The translations under genes were made by a program, and so were the position numbers. From Flavobacterium chungbukense (lineage in GTDB: Bacteria > Bacteroidota > Bacteroidia > Flavobacteriales > Flavobacteriaceae): 64,000 nt of DNA. This document shows, piece by piece, positions 36,701 to 44,478 of this stretch (position 1 is its first letter; each line of letters begins with the position of its first letter). The stretch lies in contig NZ_JAJGZV010000001.1 of the NCBI RefSeq assembly GCF_020805785.1, positions 992,001 to 1,056,000 of the forward strand, in the 5' to 3' direction. The notes under the pieces were generated by a model, which had not been told where the DNA came from, searched no databases, and worked only from the letters and a program-made list of their open reading frames with translations.

Positions 36701-37050
36701 ATATTAACAATTTAGCTTCAGATCGTAACGTTGCAACAGGTTATTATGAGTCTGGCGCAAATCCGACGAACTCACCAATTTTATCCACTCTTTTCTTAGA
36801 AAAATCAGATTTCATTCGTTTAAATACAGCTCGTATTGGTTATAATTTCGACTTAAAAGGATTGAACTGGATCAACGGATTAACACTTTACATTACGGGA
36901 CAAAATTTACTTACGATTACAAATTACACCGGTTACGATCCGTTAATCAACAGTCCGAAATCAAACGGTGGAAATCAATCAATTGGTATCGATTATGCAA
37001 GTTATCCAACTTCTAGAACATTCAGTTTTGGAGCAACTTTAAAACTATAA
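33766..37050 (+). CDS. susC: SusC/RagA-family TonB-dependent transporter with STN signalling domain
   Basis: 1094-residue outer-membrane transporter. Signal peptide (ending AFQSGYSK), STN domain (about 40-110, KATLVSIFSKLTQQTNYKFS), carboxypeptidase-like domain (VKGKIVDENNVPIPGATIKE), plug with ELNEVLVVGYGKQSKKDVTG and KDASASAIYGARGSNGVVLV, and a barrel ending RTFSFGATLKL. The STN domain talks to FecR, so uptake of the ligand switches on its own expression. No glycosidase lies in this operon; nearby secreted phosphoesterase and phospholipase genes are the only hints of substrate. The gene begins 74 bases after fecR. Confidence 0.94.
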   Translation: MYFKPSYLNLKSFVFLFMALLAFQSGYSKTNVLKESKIKNKIEKATLVSIFSKLTQQTNYKFSYGQAIIADNTVYTVNYNGESVTEILNDLSKKANFNYNINGKLVLIQKTAAPKATNNKAVDRIKVKGKIVDENNVPIPGATIKETSTSNSAVTNFDGEFELTVGEGKTIEVAYMGYKTKTLPAVTTFMTIQLEPNTSELNEVLVVGYGKQSKKDVTGAVTQLEAGSFKQGVSISPDNLIQGKVAGVRVVSTSGEPGAGVNVTIRGVGSIRSGSTPLFVVDGIPLSNDDVSPSGTNVGFGSSQAKNPLNFLNNSDIESITVLKDASASAIYGARGSNGVVLVTTKKGAKGDGTLTFDSSLGISTVANKLDVLSAGEYRNAIKDKAFDHGGNTDWQDVIFRQAVTKSNALAFSKQTQSGSYYASVSQLDQEGIIRNSNFKRLTGRINAAESFLDDKRLKLKFNLTASETKDDGVPTSDDGGSNGQLLVHTLMANPTRSVFDANGNYTNFNMNAHYNPAYLLSIYTDQTRTLRVLGNFEASLRIVKGLEYKLNLGIDRSMSERNTTIFPNLTDLNPKGKYVQNNLDSKNSLVEHYLTYNLNLDKHKIEALGGFSYQKFERSGTAFSIDGISQQGVGVPPSINPGFAGTQSGTTGYAQENELQSYFGRLNYSFDNRYLVTASMRGDGSTRFGKNNKYGYFPSFALGWNIANESFLKESATLQNLKLRASWGQTGNQEVENKITQASYSLSGADGYYLYDDLNLVNGVSVNRTPNPDLKWEVVTQYNLGLDFNLWNDALYGTLDYFNKTTTDAILNVPSQALSPTTTIWTNIDGKIINKGFEFMLGSKIVNTKDFTWNVDVNGATLNNKIEDLPVSEILTGTISGPGQSGVNANIYKSGYSAGSFYLLEHTGFDANGANVFKDQNGDGKIDNSDRIIIEGALPTFYYGLNSDMRYKNFTFSFSIIGQTGGYLLNNTGLNALNINNLASDRNVATGYYESGANPTNSPILSTLFLEKSDFIRLNTARIGYNFDLKGLNWINGLTLYITGQNLLTITNYTGYDPLINSPKSNGGNQSIGIDYASYPTSRTFSFGATLKL

Positions 37051-37056
37051 TTTATT

Positions 37057-38826
37057 ATGAAGACAAATACTATTTTTAATATAAAAACCTTAGCGATATT
37101 TTCTTTTATCTGGCTTTTTGCAAGTTGCACCAACCTTGACGAGGTAGTTTTAGATGAGGTTTTAGGAGATGATACTTCAAATCCTGCAGGAGCTTTAGCA
37201 GCAGCTTACGATCGTCTAGGAGACGGGACTTTTGTAGATCATGGCGGTGTTTTTTCTTTACAGGAATATTCTACAGATGAGGCAATCTTGCCAACACGTG
37301 GAAGTGACTGGGGAGATGGTGGAAAATGGAGAGACATGCACGAATTTACATGGAAATCGGATAATGCCGTTGTAGTGGATAACTGGAATAAATTGACAAA
37401 CGGAATTACGCGTTCTCTAACAGCGATCCAGTCAATTGAAGAAAGTACAATTCCGCAGAAAAAATTATTTTTAGCCGAAGCAAAAGGACTTTTAGCGTAT
37501 TATTTGTATACGACATTAGATTTGTACGGACAAGCGCCATACAGAGATCCGATGAACCCGAATGCGCCATTGCAAATTTTAAAAGCAGATACACAAATCG
37601 ATGTTTTAATTGCTGATGTTGAAGCTTTAATTCCAGATTTGGCTGAAATGGGAACACAGCAAACGCACCACGGAAGATTTACAAAAGAAGCCGCTTATGC
37701 TTTCCTGAGTAATATGTATTTAAATCGTGCTGTTTTTAAAGATCGTTTAAATGCTTCTTCAGCTTTCAATTTTAATGAAGCAGCAGCAACTGGAACGGGA
37801 ACCGATATGGATCGTGTAATTTATTATACTTCATTATTGATTAATTCTGGAAAATATACTTTAGAAAGTGATTATTTCAAAAATTTTGCAAGAGATAATG
37901 ACAAAGGAAAAGAATTGATTTTTGCCATTTCTCAAAAGATTGATTACATCAGAAACGGTTCAAATAGTTTTGCGTATGTATGTATGGAGCGTAACCAAAG
38001 AACTTCTGCCGCCAACAGAGGAACCAATGCTGCTTGTACAACTCCAGAGTTTTTTGCCACTTGGAATGGTAATCATGATGATCCGAGATTCCAGCAAAAA
38101 TACCAATACGCAGATGGAACTTGGTTTAAAAATGACGGTACAGATGTAAGTGTTCCAGCAACAGATATCGTTCCTAAAAGCGCTAATTTACCTTGGTTTC
38201 ACTTTAATAGAGGAATCGAATTTGGACCACAATACGGACCAATCTTATTACAATCAGGTTCTCTAGAAATGGTTGGTGGACGTATTAAAGTTTCTCCATT
38301 ATATATGGAAAAAAGTACCACAACAAGAATGGACTTTACACCATCTTTAACTTTCAAAAATCCTGCTCAAGCGGTTTTTGCTCAAAATGAAATCAATCAA
38401 GGAGCGCGTATTTTTAAATATGAATTTGATCCAGAAGGAGGAAACGGAAACAGTAATGTTGATATTCCTTTATTCCGTCTAGGAGGAATTTATACCATGA
38501 GAGCTGAAGCATATTTCAGAAAAGGAAATTCAGCATTAGCGATGGAAGATTTAAACAAATTGCGCACCAGCAGAAAAAGAGAAGCATTATTTGGAAGTGT
38601 TCCTGGTAAAGCGCTTACAGCAATAGATCAAACCGTTTTATATAATGAAATTGGTTTCGAATTATACTGGGAATTGTACAGAAGACCACAAATGATCCGT
38701 TTTGGAAAGTTTGATCTTCCAGGAACTGCAAAACCAGCTTCGCAGCCATACAGAAGAGTATTTCCAATTCCGCAGTCAACAATCGATGTGACTAAAGAAT
38801 TCAAACAAAACCAAGGATACAATTAA
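37057..38826 (+). CDS. susD: SusD/RagB-family outer-membrane lipoprotein
   Basis: 589-residue SusD partner of the preceding transporter, starting seven bases after its stop. A lipobox (WLFASC, Cys24) gives surface anchoring. The helical TPR-like core contains LAEAKGLLAYYLYTTLDLYG (about 140-160). The C-terminal part has MRAEAYFRKGNSALAMEDLN, IGFELYWELYRRPQMIRFGK and the terminal QNQGYN, all SusD features. At 589 residues it is longer than the SusD of the uronate locus (506). The ligand is unknown. A strong terminator follows. Confidence 0.93.
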   Translation: MKTNTIFNIKTLAIFSFIWLFASCTNLDEVVLDEVLGDDTSNPAGALAAAYDRLGDGTFVDHGGVFSLQEYSTDEAILPTRGSDWGDGGKWRDMHEFTWKSDNAVVVDNWNKLTNGITRSLTAIQSIEESTIPQKKLFLAEAKGLLAYYLYTTLDLYGQAPYRDPMNPNAPLQILKADTQIDVLIADVEALIPDLAEMGTQQTHHGRFTKEAAYAFLSNMYLNRAVFKDRLNASSAFNFNEAAATGTGTDMDRVIYYTSLLINSGKYTLESDYFKNFARDNDKGKELIFAISQKIDYIRNGSNSFAYVCMERNQRTSAANRGTNAACTTPEFFATWNGNHDDPRFQQKYQYADGTWFKNDGTDVSVPATDIVPKSANLPWFHFNRGIEFGPQYGPILLQSGSLEMVGGRIKVSPLYMEKSTTTRMDFTPSLTFKNPAQAVFAQNEINQGARIFKYEFDPEGGNGNSNVDIPLFRLGGIYTMRAEAYFRKGNSALAMEDLNKLRTSRKREALFGSVPGKALTAIDQTVLYNEIGFELYWELYRRPQMIRFGKFDLPGTAKPASQPYRRVFPIPQSTIDVTKEFKQNQGYN

Positions 38827-38856
38827 GTTTGTGTGTTAGTTTTTTTTTATTTTTTC

Positions 38857-38886
38857 AAAAGCCTGTTTCGGAAGAGACAGGCTTTT
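38857..38886 (+). terminator. Terminator of the FecIR-SusCD operon
   Basis: Stem AAAAGCCTGTTTC / GAGACAGGCTTTT with a four-base loop (GGAA) and one wobble pair, followed by CTTTTTTT; 30 bases after the susD stop. Confidence 0.85.
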
Positions 38887-38895
38887 CTTTTTTTG

Positions 38896-39056
38896 GAGGT
38901 TCTAAGTCTCTAAGGTTCTGAGGTGCTAAGGTTTTTGCTTCCGACTTTATTTGATTTTAATTATTAGCATTTTACACTGTAGAGATGCACTGCAGTGCAT
39001 CTAACTCACTATACTAAAAACTTAGAAACTTAGAGACTTAGAACCTCAGAACCTTA
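38896..39056. repeat. 'CTAAGTCTCTAAGG' inverted-repeat region between susD and the SpoIIAA-like gene
   Basis: This fills most of a 363-base gene-free gap. The left arm (GGTTCTAAGTCTCTAAGG ...) and right arm (... CTTAGAGACTTAGAACC) are imperfect reverse complements. In the centre is a perfect 20-bp palindrome at 38983-39002. Similar CTTAG-rich sequence occurs near 6839-6868 and 44376-44420. Confidence 0.7.
38983..39002. repeat. Perfect 20-bp palindrome AGATGCACTGCAGTGCATCT
   Basis: A perfect 20-bp palindrome with no spacer, flanked by GTAG and AACT, lying inside the larger CTTAG repeat. It may be one element inserted into another. Confidence 0.7.
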
Positions 39057-39110
39057 AAAAAATATAATAAACGAACAGTTAAATATAAATAACATCTCTT
39101 TGATAATGAG

Positions 39111-39118
39111 TATATTTG
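39111..39118 (+). promoter_or_regulatory. -7 box (TATATTTG) for the SpoIIAA-like gene
   Basis: Exact TAnnTTTG match about 72 bases before the gene start. No well-spaced TTG was seen, so confidence is moderate. Confidence 0.45.
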
Positions 39119-39189
39119 ATATGGTTTTGAACATCCTAGAAATGATTAAACTAAACTCATTACAATAACTCAAATAAGTATTACGCATT

Positions 39190-39558
39190 ATGATACATCA
39201 AATAGATACTACGGATAATATTGTTGCCTTTAGAGCGTTAGCAGAAGTAACAAAAGAAGATTTTTTGACAGCAGTTGTGCCAGCAGTTGAGCATTTGGTA
39301 AAACAAACAAACGAAATTAATTTTCTATTGGTTTTAGATACCGATATTAAAAATTTCACGGCAGGAGCTTGGTTGCAAGATGCTCTTTTAGGATTAAAAC
39401 ATTTAGGAAAATGGAATAGAGCCGCAATTATTACCGATACCGATGAAATTATTTCTTTTACAAATGGTTTCAGTTTTATTGTTCCAGGCGAATTTAGAGG
39501 TTATAAAAAAGTAGATTTTAATAAAGCTTTAAATTGGGTTGAAGGAAATATTTCTTAA
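39190..39558 (+). CDS. SpoIIAA-like (STAS-fold) protein
   Basis: 122-residue soluble protein of the SpoIIAA-like family, a STAS/CRAL-TRIO-like alpha/beta fold found in many Gram-negative bacteria and often linked to membrane or stress functions. Family features are the early strand NIVAFRALAEVTKEDF, the central FLLVLDTDIKNFTAGAWLQD and the late KWNRAAIITDTDEI and VPGEFRGYKKVDFNKALNWV (given in part). No partner gene is adjacent. It ends in a shared terminator with the oppositely directed small membrane protein gene. Confidence 0.82.
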   Translation: MIHQIDTTDNIVAFRALAEVTKEDFLTAVVPAVEHLVKQTNEINFLLVLDTDIKNFTAGAWLQDALLGLKHLGKWNRAAIITDTDEIISFTNGFSFIVPGEFRGYKKVDFNKALNWVEGNIS

Positions 39559-39566
39559 AACAGATA

Positions 39567-39599
39567 AAAAAAAGAGCACTTTAATAGTGCTCTTTTTTT
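39567..39599. terminator. Bidirectional terminator
   Basis: Perfect 14-bp stem (AAAAAAAGAGCACT / AGTGCTCTTTTTTT) with a five-base loop, between the converging SpoIIAA-like gene and the 90-aa membrane protein gene. Confidence 0.88.
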
Positions 39600-39611
39600 A
39601 TGGGATAAGGT

Positions 39612-39884
39612 TTAATGATTGTATTCAATTCCACTGCTAGATTTTGCATCACTTTTTTCTTTCGTAACCTGAGCATATTTTTTATAGCAAGCAGATGCTA
39701 AAATCGGTAAAGCGATGCTTCCTACAACTGCGCTAGCTTTTGTATGTCCAGTTTTTTTCAAAACAGCCGATACAATTAGAGCACCAACTCCTGCGCATAC
39801 CATTTGTTTAACTGAAAGATTGATTGGTTTGTTTTGAGGTGTTATTCCGTGTAATAATGGATCTATGAAATTTAAATTCTCCAT
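39612..39884 (-). CDS. Small membrane protein, unknown function
   Basis: 90 residues. After a polar start (MENLNFIDPLLHGITPQNK) there are two hydrophobic stretches, about 27-42 (MVCAGVGALIVSAVL) and about 50-67 (ASAVVGSIALPILASACY), and a charged tail. No family recognised. It is last of three minus-strand genes (with the 132-aa membrane protein and the acidic protein) spaced by about 30 bases each and so probably co-transcribed. Confidence 0.7.
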   Translation of the reverse strand: MENLNFIDPLLHGITPQNKPINLSVKQMVCAGVGALIVSAVLKKTGHTKASAVVGSIALPILASACYKKYAQVTKEKSDAKSSSGIEYNH

Positions 39885-39916
39885 GATAGTTTAATTTATT
39901 TAGTTATACTTAAATT

Positions 39917-40315
39917 TTAATTTTTCCTGATTTCATTATCAGTTTCGCTCTCGATTTTTTCGATTTCTACCTTTTCTTTTTTAATTGCCTGACGTAATAA
40001 CGCAAAAAGACTCATGTAAATATTTGCCATAAAGACTAGAGAAAACCCTGCCAAAATATAGCCTCTCCAATCATTTAACAAAAGTTTATAATCGCAAAGT
40101 ACCAAAAACGCAATTGTGACATAATGGCTAAAGCAGTATTCGCACGTAAAGAGATAAAAGAACTTTCTCGACATCATATATTTGTCATTTTTTGAATGCC
40201 TGACACACCATTCATGCGGTTCCCTAAAAATCTCTTCATGTGTTACAGTCCAGCTGATACAGGCAATTGGAATTGCCAATACAAAAAGCCAGAAAAGTTG
40301 AACTCCTAAAGCCAT
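39917..40315 (-). CDS. Membrane protein with CxxC-x2-H motif, unknown function
   Basis: 132 residues with predicted membrane segments at about 5-22, 64-78 and 86-107. Between the first two lies a polar stretch with Cys37 and then FTCEYCFSHY (Cys58, Cys61, His64), which could bind a metal or form a disulfide. A charged helical tail follows (KKEKVEIEKIESE). Not assigned to a family with certainty; CxxC small membrane proteins of the DUF1360 type look broadly similar. It lies in the middle of a small three-gene unit. Confidence 0.7.
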   Translation of the reverse strand: MALGVQLFWLFVLAIPIACISWTVTHEEIFREPHEWCVRHSKNDKYMMSRKFFYLFTCEYCFSHYVTIAFLVLCDYKLLLNDWRGYILAGFSLVFMANIYMSLFALLRQAIKKEKVEIEKIESETDNEIRKN

Positions 40316-40346
40316 GAGCGGATGTTTTATAATTTACAAATTCAGG

Positions 40347-40835
40347 TTATTCTCTAGGATGATTTTCTGGATAATGCTCTGCATCAAAATCGTCAAGCTC
40401 TTCATCATCATCCAAATCTCTGTCTTTTTCGACATCATTTTCAGGATCTAAATCAGGATCATAGTCTTCATTTAAATCGCTTTCTGTGTCATCATTTGTA
40501 ATGGCATCATCTTCGTTGATAATTCTCTCTTCATTCGGAATATTTTCAGATCGAATAGTTGTATTAGGTTCAAAATCGCCTAGAGGATGTTTCGGATCTT
40601 CAATAAATTCTTCCTGATATTGAAACGGATCTTCATCTCGCGCATAATTATCATTATCAACTAATGTATTTTGTTCATAATAATCAGGATCGCTTTCTCC
40701 AAATTCTCTGTTATCGTGTTTTTTCAAGTCTTGTTTGTATTGATCTTCATTAGAAAGAGTTCCATCAACAAGCGTATTTTGATCGATATAATCAGGATCG
40801 TACTGACCATATTCGTGGTTATGTTCTTTTTCCAT
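40347..40835 (-). CDS. Acidic low-complexity protein with internal repeats
   Basis: 162 residues, very rich in Asp and Glu, with no hydrophobic segment, so probably cytoplasmic and largely disordered. An internal repeat is visible: EYGQYDPDYIDQNTLVD (residues 8-24) and EFGESDPDYYEQNTLVD (residues 44-60), with a weaker third copy (LGDFEPNTTI, about 85-94). The C-terminal third is almost all acidic (DPDLDPENDVEKDRDLDDDE). No function known; it resembles stress-linked acidic proteins of Flavobacteria only in general character. First gene of the unit with two small membrane proteins. Confidence 0.72.
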   Translation of the reverse strand: MEKEHNHEYGQYDPDYIDQNTLVDGTLSNEDQYKQDLKKHDNREFGESDPDYYEQNTLVDNDNYARDEDPFQYQEEFIEDPKHPLGDFEPNTTIRSENIPNEERIINEDDAITNDDTESDLNEDYDPDLDPENDVEKDRDLDDDEELDDFDAEHYPENHPRE

Positions 40836-41028
40836 AATGCTAAATTTTTAGATTACTATTTGTACGGTAGCAAATCTTTCCTAATTGAAAATTTACTGTA
40901 TATACAAAATTAACAATCGAACACAACGAAGTTCTTACAGGAATTTTAAATATAGTTGTATAATTAACAGTTACTTATAATATAAGAACAGAGAGTAATT
41001 GTATAAAATTTCTCACTTTAAAAGATTT

Positions 41029-41036
41029 TACATTTG
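41029..41036 (+). promoter_or_regulatory. -7 box (TACATTTG) for the CinA-like gene
   Basis: Exact TAnnTTTG match 34 bases before the start codon. A TTG lies 27 bases further upstream, longer than the ideal spacing. Confidence 0.5.
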
Positions 41037-41070
41037 ATTAGAAAAAAAAGTTGAATTAAAAATAAAAGAT

Positions 41071-41544
41071 ATGGCTTCTGATAAAGTAACTGCCTGCTGC
41101 CAAGCCTTAATAGAGAAAAACTTGACAATCTCTTTTGTAGAAAGTGCCTCTGCTGGAAAAATGTGTTATGAATTTTCGACGGTGATTAATTCAGGCAGAA
41201 TTTTGATAGGAGGAATTGTGTGTTATCATACCTCTATGAAAGAAGATTTACTACTAATTCCATGGGGAACAATCGAAAAATATAGTGCCGAATCGGCTGA
41301 GGTTACAAAATTGATGGCACAGCATTTTTATCGTTATGCGAATTCAGATATCTGTGTTGCCTTAACTGGATTAACAACGCCTGGAGGAAGTGAAAGTGAA
41401 TCGAAGCCAGTTGGAACTATTTTTTTGCATATCATTTTTAAAGAAAAACATATCGCCAAACGTTATGAATTTAAAGGAAATCCAAAAAGCATTATTGATC
41501 AAGCAATTGATGTTGTAGCAGATTTGATTTTGAAAGAGATTTAA
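41071..41544 (+). CDS. CinA-family (PncC-like) protein, stand-alone C-terminal domain
   Basis: 157 residues, corresponding to the C-terminal amidohydrolase domain of CinA, which deamidates nicotinamide mononucleotide in pyridine nucleotide recycling. The nucleophile region is SFVESASAGKMCYEF (about 20-34), where typical members have AESCTGG, so the usual Cys-Thr-Gly-Gly is changed to Ala-Ser-Ala-Gly. The substrate loop ALTGLTTPGGSESESKPVGT (about 108-127) is well kept apart from a usual GIAGPGG start. The change may alter activity, so 'CinA-like' is safer than a firm enzyme name. It ends at a terminator shared with the DsbA-like gene. Confidence 0.8.
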   Translation: MASDKVTACCQALIEKNLTISFVESASAGKMCYEFSTVINSGRILIGGIVCYHTSMKEDLLLIPWGTIEKYSAESAEVTKLMAQHFYRYANSDICVALTGLTTPGGSESESKPVGTIFLHIIFKEKHIAKRYEFKGNPKSIIDQAIDVVADLILKEI

Positions 41545-41545
41545 A

Positions 41546-41576
41546 AAGCCATAAAATTTTGATTTATTTATGGCTT
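41546..41576. terminator. Bidirectional terminator
   Basis: Stem AAGCCATAAA / TTTATGGCTT, 11-base loop, flanked by an A-run and by CTTTTT, between the converging CinA-like and DsbA-like genes. Confidence 0.78.
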
Positions 41577-41584
41577 CTTTTTAG

Positions 41585-42571
41585 TTACTTTCTACTGTAA
41601 AGCGAACCATTCTTTATGGTCTTTTTATTTAAAAAACCTTGTTGGTATAATTTCTCTAAAATAATTTGAGCATCAGAATACGTTTTATCTAAAATTACAG
41701 CATATTCTTTTGGAGCTAACGTCGGAAAAACATCAAAAATAGCCAACGGATTTTCATTCTTAAAACTCTTCTTTTTAGCTTCTGGAAACAAAGCAAGCAA
41801 AGCATTTTCATAAGACGCATAAGGTTTAGAACCATAAACGGTAAGTTGACTTTGATTTCCATCAGAAAAAAACAAAGTAGGAAAACCTCTTACACCAAGT
41901 GTTTTTCCTAGATTTAGATCTTCTTCAAAATGTATTTTTGCATCACCATCATAATCTGTTTTTAACTTTTGCACATCTAGACCAGCATTTTTTGCAGCTT
42001 CAGCAATAACATCCCATTTAGCGATATTCTTTTTATCGAGATATAATTTTTCACGAAGAATTCTCATAAAATAAACAGCTTTGTGTTTACTCTGAATCTG
42101 AGCTGCTTTCATAGCAATGCAAGACGGATAAGAAGAATTTAGAGGGTCTTCCAGCCAAACACCGCCATCAATTGGCATTTCGTAATGTAAACTAGCTTCA
42201 TCCCAATGATGAGCAACATCTGAAGGTTTGCTGATACCTCCGCTGTTGTAACTCCAATCAGGAAGTAATCCGCCCATTCTGTAATCAATTTCAAAATAAT
42301 CTCCATATTCCAATTTTAATTTTCTAAGCTGAGGTTCAATTCCCCAGCAAGAAGAACAAATTGGATCTGTGTAATAAACAATTTTTATAGGTTTATTTTC
42401 TGTTGAAATATTTGTAGTTTCATTTGATTTTTCGCTGATAGGCATTTCACACATTCCACTAACAGAATCACATAATAAAGGATTTGTCTTTTCTTCACTC
42501 ATTTTTGAACTAGTTTGTGATTGGCAGCTCGCACTGTAAATCAAGATTAATAACAGCGAGAGTATTTTCAT
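41585..42571 (-). CDS. DsbA-family (YjbH/FrnE-like) lipoprotein
   Basis: 328 residues with a lipobox (LIYSASC, Cys16), so membrane-anchored, probably in the periplasm. A Cys-containing linker (LLCDSVSGMCEMP) precedes the thioredoxin-fold domain. Active site is CSSC (VYYTDPICSSCWGIEPQL, about residues 70-87), and the cis-Pro loop is GVRGFPTLFFSD near residue 233. The CSSCWGIEPQLRKL surroundings resemble the FrnE/YjbH group more than classic DsbA. A role in disulfide exchange is likely; the substrate is unknown. The C-terminal 60 residues form a small helical extension. Confidence 0.83.
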   Translation of the reverse strand: MKILSLLLILIYSASCQSQTSSKMSEEKTNPLLCDSVSGMCEMPISEKSNETTNISTENKPIKIVYYTDPICSSCWGIEPQLRKLKLEYGDYFEIDYRMGGLLPDWSYNSGGISKPSDVAHHWDEASLHYEMPIDGGVWLEDPLNSSYPSCIAMKAAQIQSKHKAVYFMRILREKLYLDKKNIAKWDVIAEAAKNAGLDVQKLKTDYDGDAKIHFEEDLNLGKTLGVRGFPTLFFSDGNQSQLTVYGSKPYASYENALLALFPEAKKKSFKNENPLAIFDVFPTLAPKEYAVILDKTYSDAQIILEKLYQQGFLNKKTIKNGSLYSRK

Positions 42572-42780
42572 ACGCTTGTTTTTTATTTTAGCAAATTTCC
42601 GCTGAATTTAAACGAAAATCAATTAGTCAAAAAAACATGACTAGGCAATTTTAACAAATTGTCATTTTTCTCTAAAAAATAGATTATGAACAATAAAGTA
42701 ATTGCAATCTTACAAGTAATTGTTTATTTTCACGTTTAATAATTTAAAAGCCAAAATCAACATTATAATTTTTGAAGAAA

Positions 42781-43503
42781 ATGAAAAACGAAATTTTTGA
42801 TATCATTGAATTACGACCAGCTACGAAACACTATTATGGAGATAGTTTAAAAATGCCAGAAATACTTTTACAAGACGGTTTGTTAGTAAAAGCAGGAACT
42901 TTGGATATTCCACTAGGACATTCTCGTTATGGCGGACCAATTGCCGATCTTCCTAAAAATTTTGAATATCCAAAAGATTTGCGATTTGCCGCTCAATTAG
43001 ATCTAAAACAAATTGCAGTGCATGACAAATCTGGACTCTTACCAAAAACAGGACATTTATTTTTCTTCGCAGATATTATGGAAGATAAAGGTTTAGTAGT
43101 TTACAGCGATATTGCTAATGCTGAATTAGAAAGAGTAGTCAAAGATCATGAGGATAATTTCTTTGAAGGAGTTTTAATAAAATCAGCATTTTCTTCGACC
43201 GAGAAATTATCTAGCCGTTATCGTCAGCCTGAAGATGAAGACGAAGAAGAAGATACAAATGAAGACGGTGTTTTATGGGATTATTTTGAAGGAAGTGAAA
43301 CTTCTAAAATCTTCGGAATCTTTACGCATTGCCAAGCGCAAGAACAAGAAATATTAGATGTTGTAAATTCAGATAAAATAGTGCTTTTGCAAATAGGAGA
43401 GAACGGATTTAATGATGAAGGAGTGTTTAGTGTTTTAATTGATAAAAATGATTTGAAGGATTTGAATTTTGATAATTGTGAATTTTACTGGGGACAATCA
43501 TAA
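42781..43503 (+). CDS. DUF1963 (YwqG-like) family protein
   Basis: 240 residues from the ATG at 42781; a TTG three codons earlier (42772) is possible but less likely, and GAAGAAA before the ATG may help ribosome binding. DUF1963 features: SRYGGPIADLPKNFEYP (about 42-58), FAAQLDLKQIAVHD, LLPKTGHLFFFAD (about 85-97) and a late GVFSVLIDKNDLKDLNFDN (given in part) before a closing YWGQ. An acidic loop (EDEDEEEDTNEDG) sits in the middle. The function of the family is not known. A DKNYY gene follows 11 bases later. Confidence 0.82.
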   Translation: MKNEIFDIIELRPATKHYYGDSLKMPEILLQDGLLVKAGTLDIPLGHSRYGGPIADLPKNFEYPKDLRFAAQLDLKQIAVHDKSGLLPKTGHLFFFADIMEDKGLVVYSDIANAELERVVKDHEDNFFEGVLIKSAFSSTEKLSSRYRQPEDEDEEEDTNEDGVLWDYFEGSETSKIFGIFTHCQAQEQEILDVVNSDKIVLLQIGENGFNDEGVFSVLIDKNDLKDLNFDNCEFYWGQS

Positions 43504-43514
43504 AAAAAGAAAAA

Positions 43515-44267
43515 ATGGTTAAAGATTTAGGACACGGTTATAAAATTATAGACAACAAATTTATTCTTCGTTATGATAGTGAAGTTTTTAAAAAGTTTTA
43601 TAAGATTATAGACTTCGAAACATTCAAAATCACGGCAACAAATGCTGAGTTCGATAATGACGGATTTGCTTCGACAGTTTATTTTGAAGATAAAAAGCAT
43701 ATTTATTTAGAAAGTGCTTTTACTAGTTTTTGTATTTTAGAAGATGCTAAACCTGATGATTTTAAAGTAGTAGATATTAAGAAAGGATATACTTTTTCAA
43801 ACAGAAACTATTACCGTCACAATGATAAAATGCCTTTTGATTTAAGTAAAGCAAAACACCTCAATGATTATCATATTCAAGTTGATGATCAATTGTATTT
43901 TGGCGATGTAATTTTAATTGAAAACGTAGATTTAAAATCATTTAAGATTCCGTATCCAGATTTGATTCAAAACCTAGCGATTGATAAGAAGCATGTTTTT
44001 TTTAAAGGAAAGATAATTCCTGAAGCAAATGCGCAGACTTTTAAAATTCTAGAAGGCTGTTTAGATGGAACTTATTATTTGGAATGTGATAATGCATTTT
44101 ATGCGAAAGATGATAAATATGCCTATTTCATAAGAACAATCAGTGATGAAGTAAAAGTTATAAAATCAAAAAGTCTGAAAGATTTTCACTTTAAAGTTAT
44201 TAATGAAAAAGGTTATGCTTTTGACAATGAGTACAGTTATTATATGGGAAAAAGAACAAAACTATAG
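43515..44267 (+). CDS. DKNYY family protein
   Basis: 250 residues with repeated short units typical of DKNYY proteins, where aromatic pairs follow a DK or DD: FEDKKHIYLES, RHNDKMPFDL, AIDKKHVFFKG, KDDKYAYFIRT and DNEYSYYMGK. No signal peptide and no catalytic motif. Family function is unknown; members may be contact- or stress-related binding proteins, but the sequence does not show it. It follows the DUF1963 gene closely, so the two are probably one transcript. Confidence 0.8.
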   Translation: MVKDLGHGYKIIDNKFILRYDSEVFKKFYKIIDFETFKITATNAEFDNDGFASTVYFEDKKHIYLESAFTSFCILEDAKPDDFKVVDIKKGYTFSNRNYYRHNDKMPFDLSKAKHLNDYHIQVDDQLYFGDVILIENVDLKSFKIPYPDLIQNLAIDKKHVFFKGKIIPEANAQTFKILEGCLDGTYYLECDNAFYAKDDKYAYFIRTISDEVKVIKSKSLKDFHFKVINEKGYAFDNEYSYYMGKRTKL

Positions 44268-44478
44268 TCAGGTAAATGAGTTGGGAAATAGCATTAAACG
44301 AAATAAAAGAAAAATACTATAAGTAACAACTAATGAAAAAATAATAGTGCGAGAAATCTAATAGTTTATTGACAACTTACGATTCATAAATCTTAGCGAC
44401 TTAGTATCTTAGTTTCTTACCATCTTTAAAAAAAAACACATTAAATTTTCATTAACAAAATCTAATTTGGCATTAGTT

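Noticed and set aside
40671..40913. 80-codon plus-strand ORF opposite the acidic protein gene
   Set aside because: Antisense shadow created by the Asp/Glu-rich codons; hydrophobic product is an artefact of the complement.
42772..42780. TTG start for the DUF1963 gene
   Set aside because: An ATG with a purine-rich sequence before it follows three codons later and fits the family start better.
44276..44326. 16-codon ORF after the DKNYY gene
   Set aside because: Too short, no ribosome-binding support, and no similarity that could be judged by eye.
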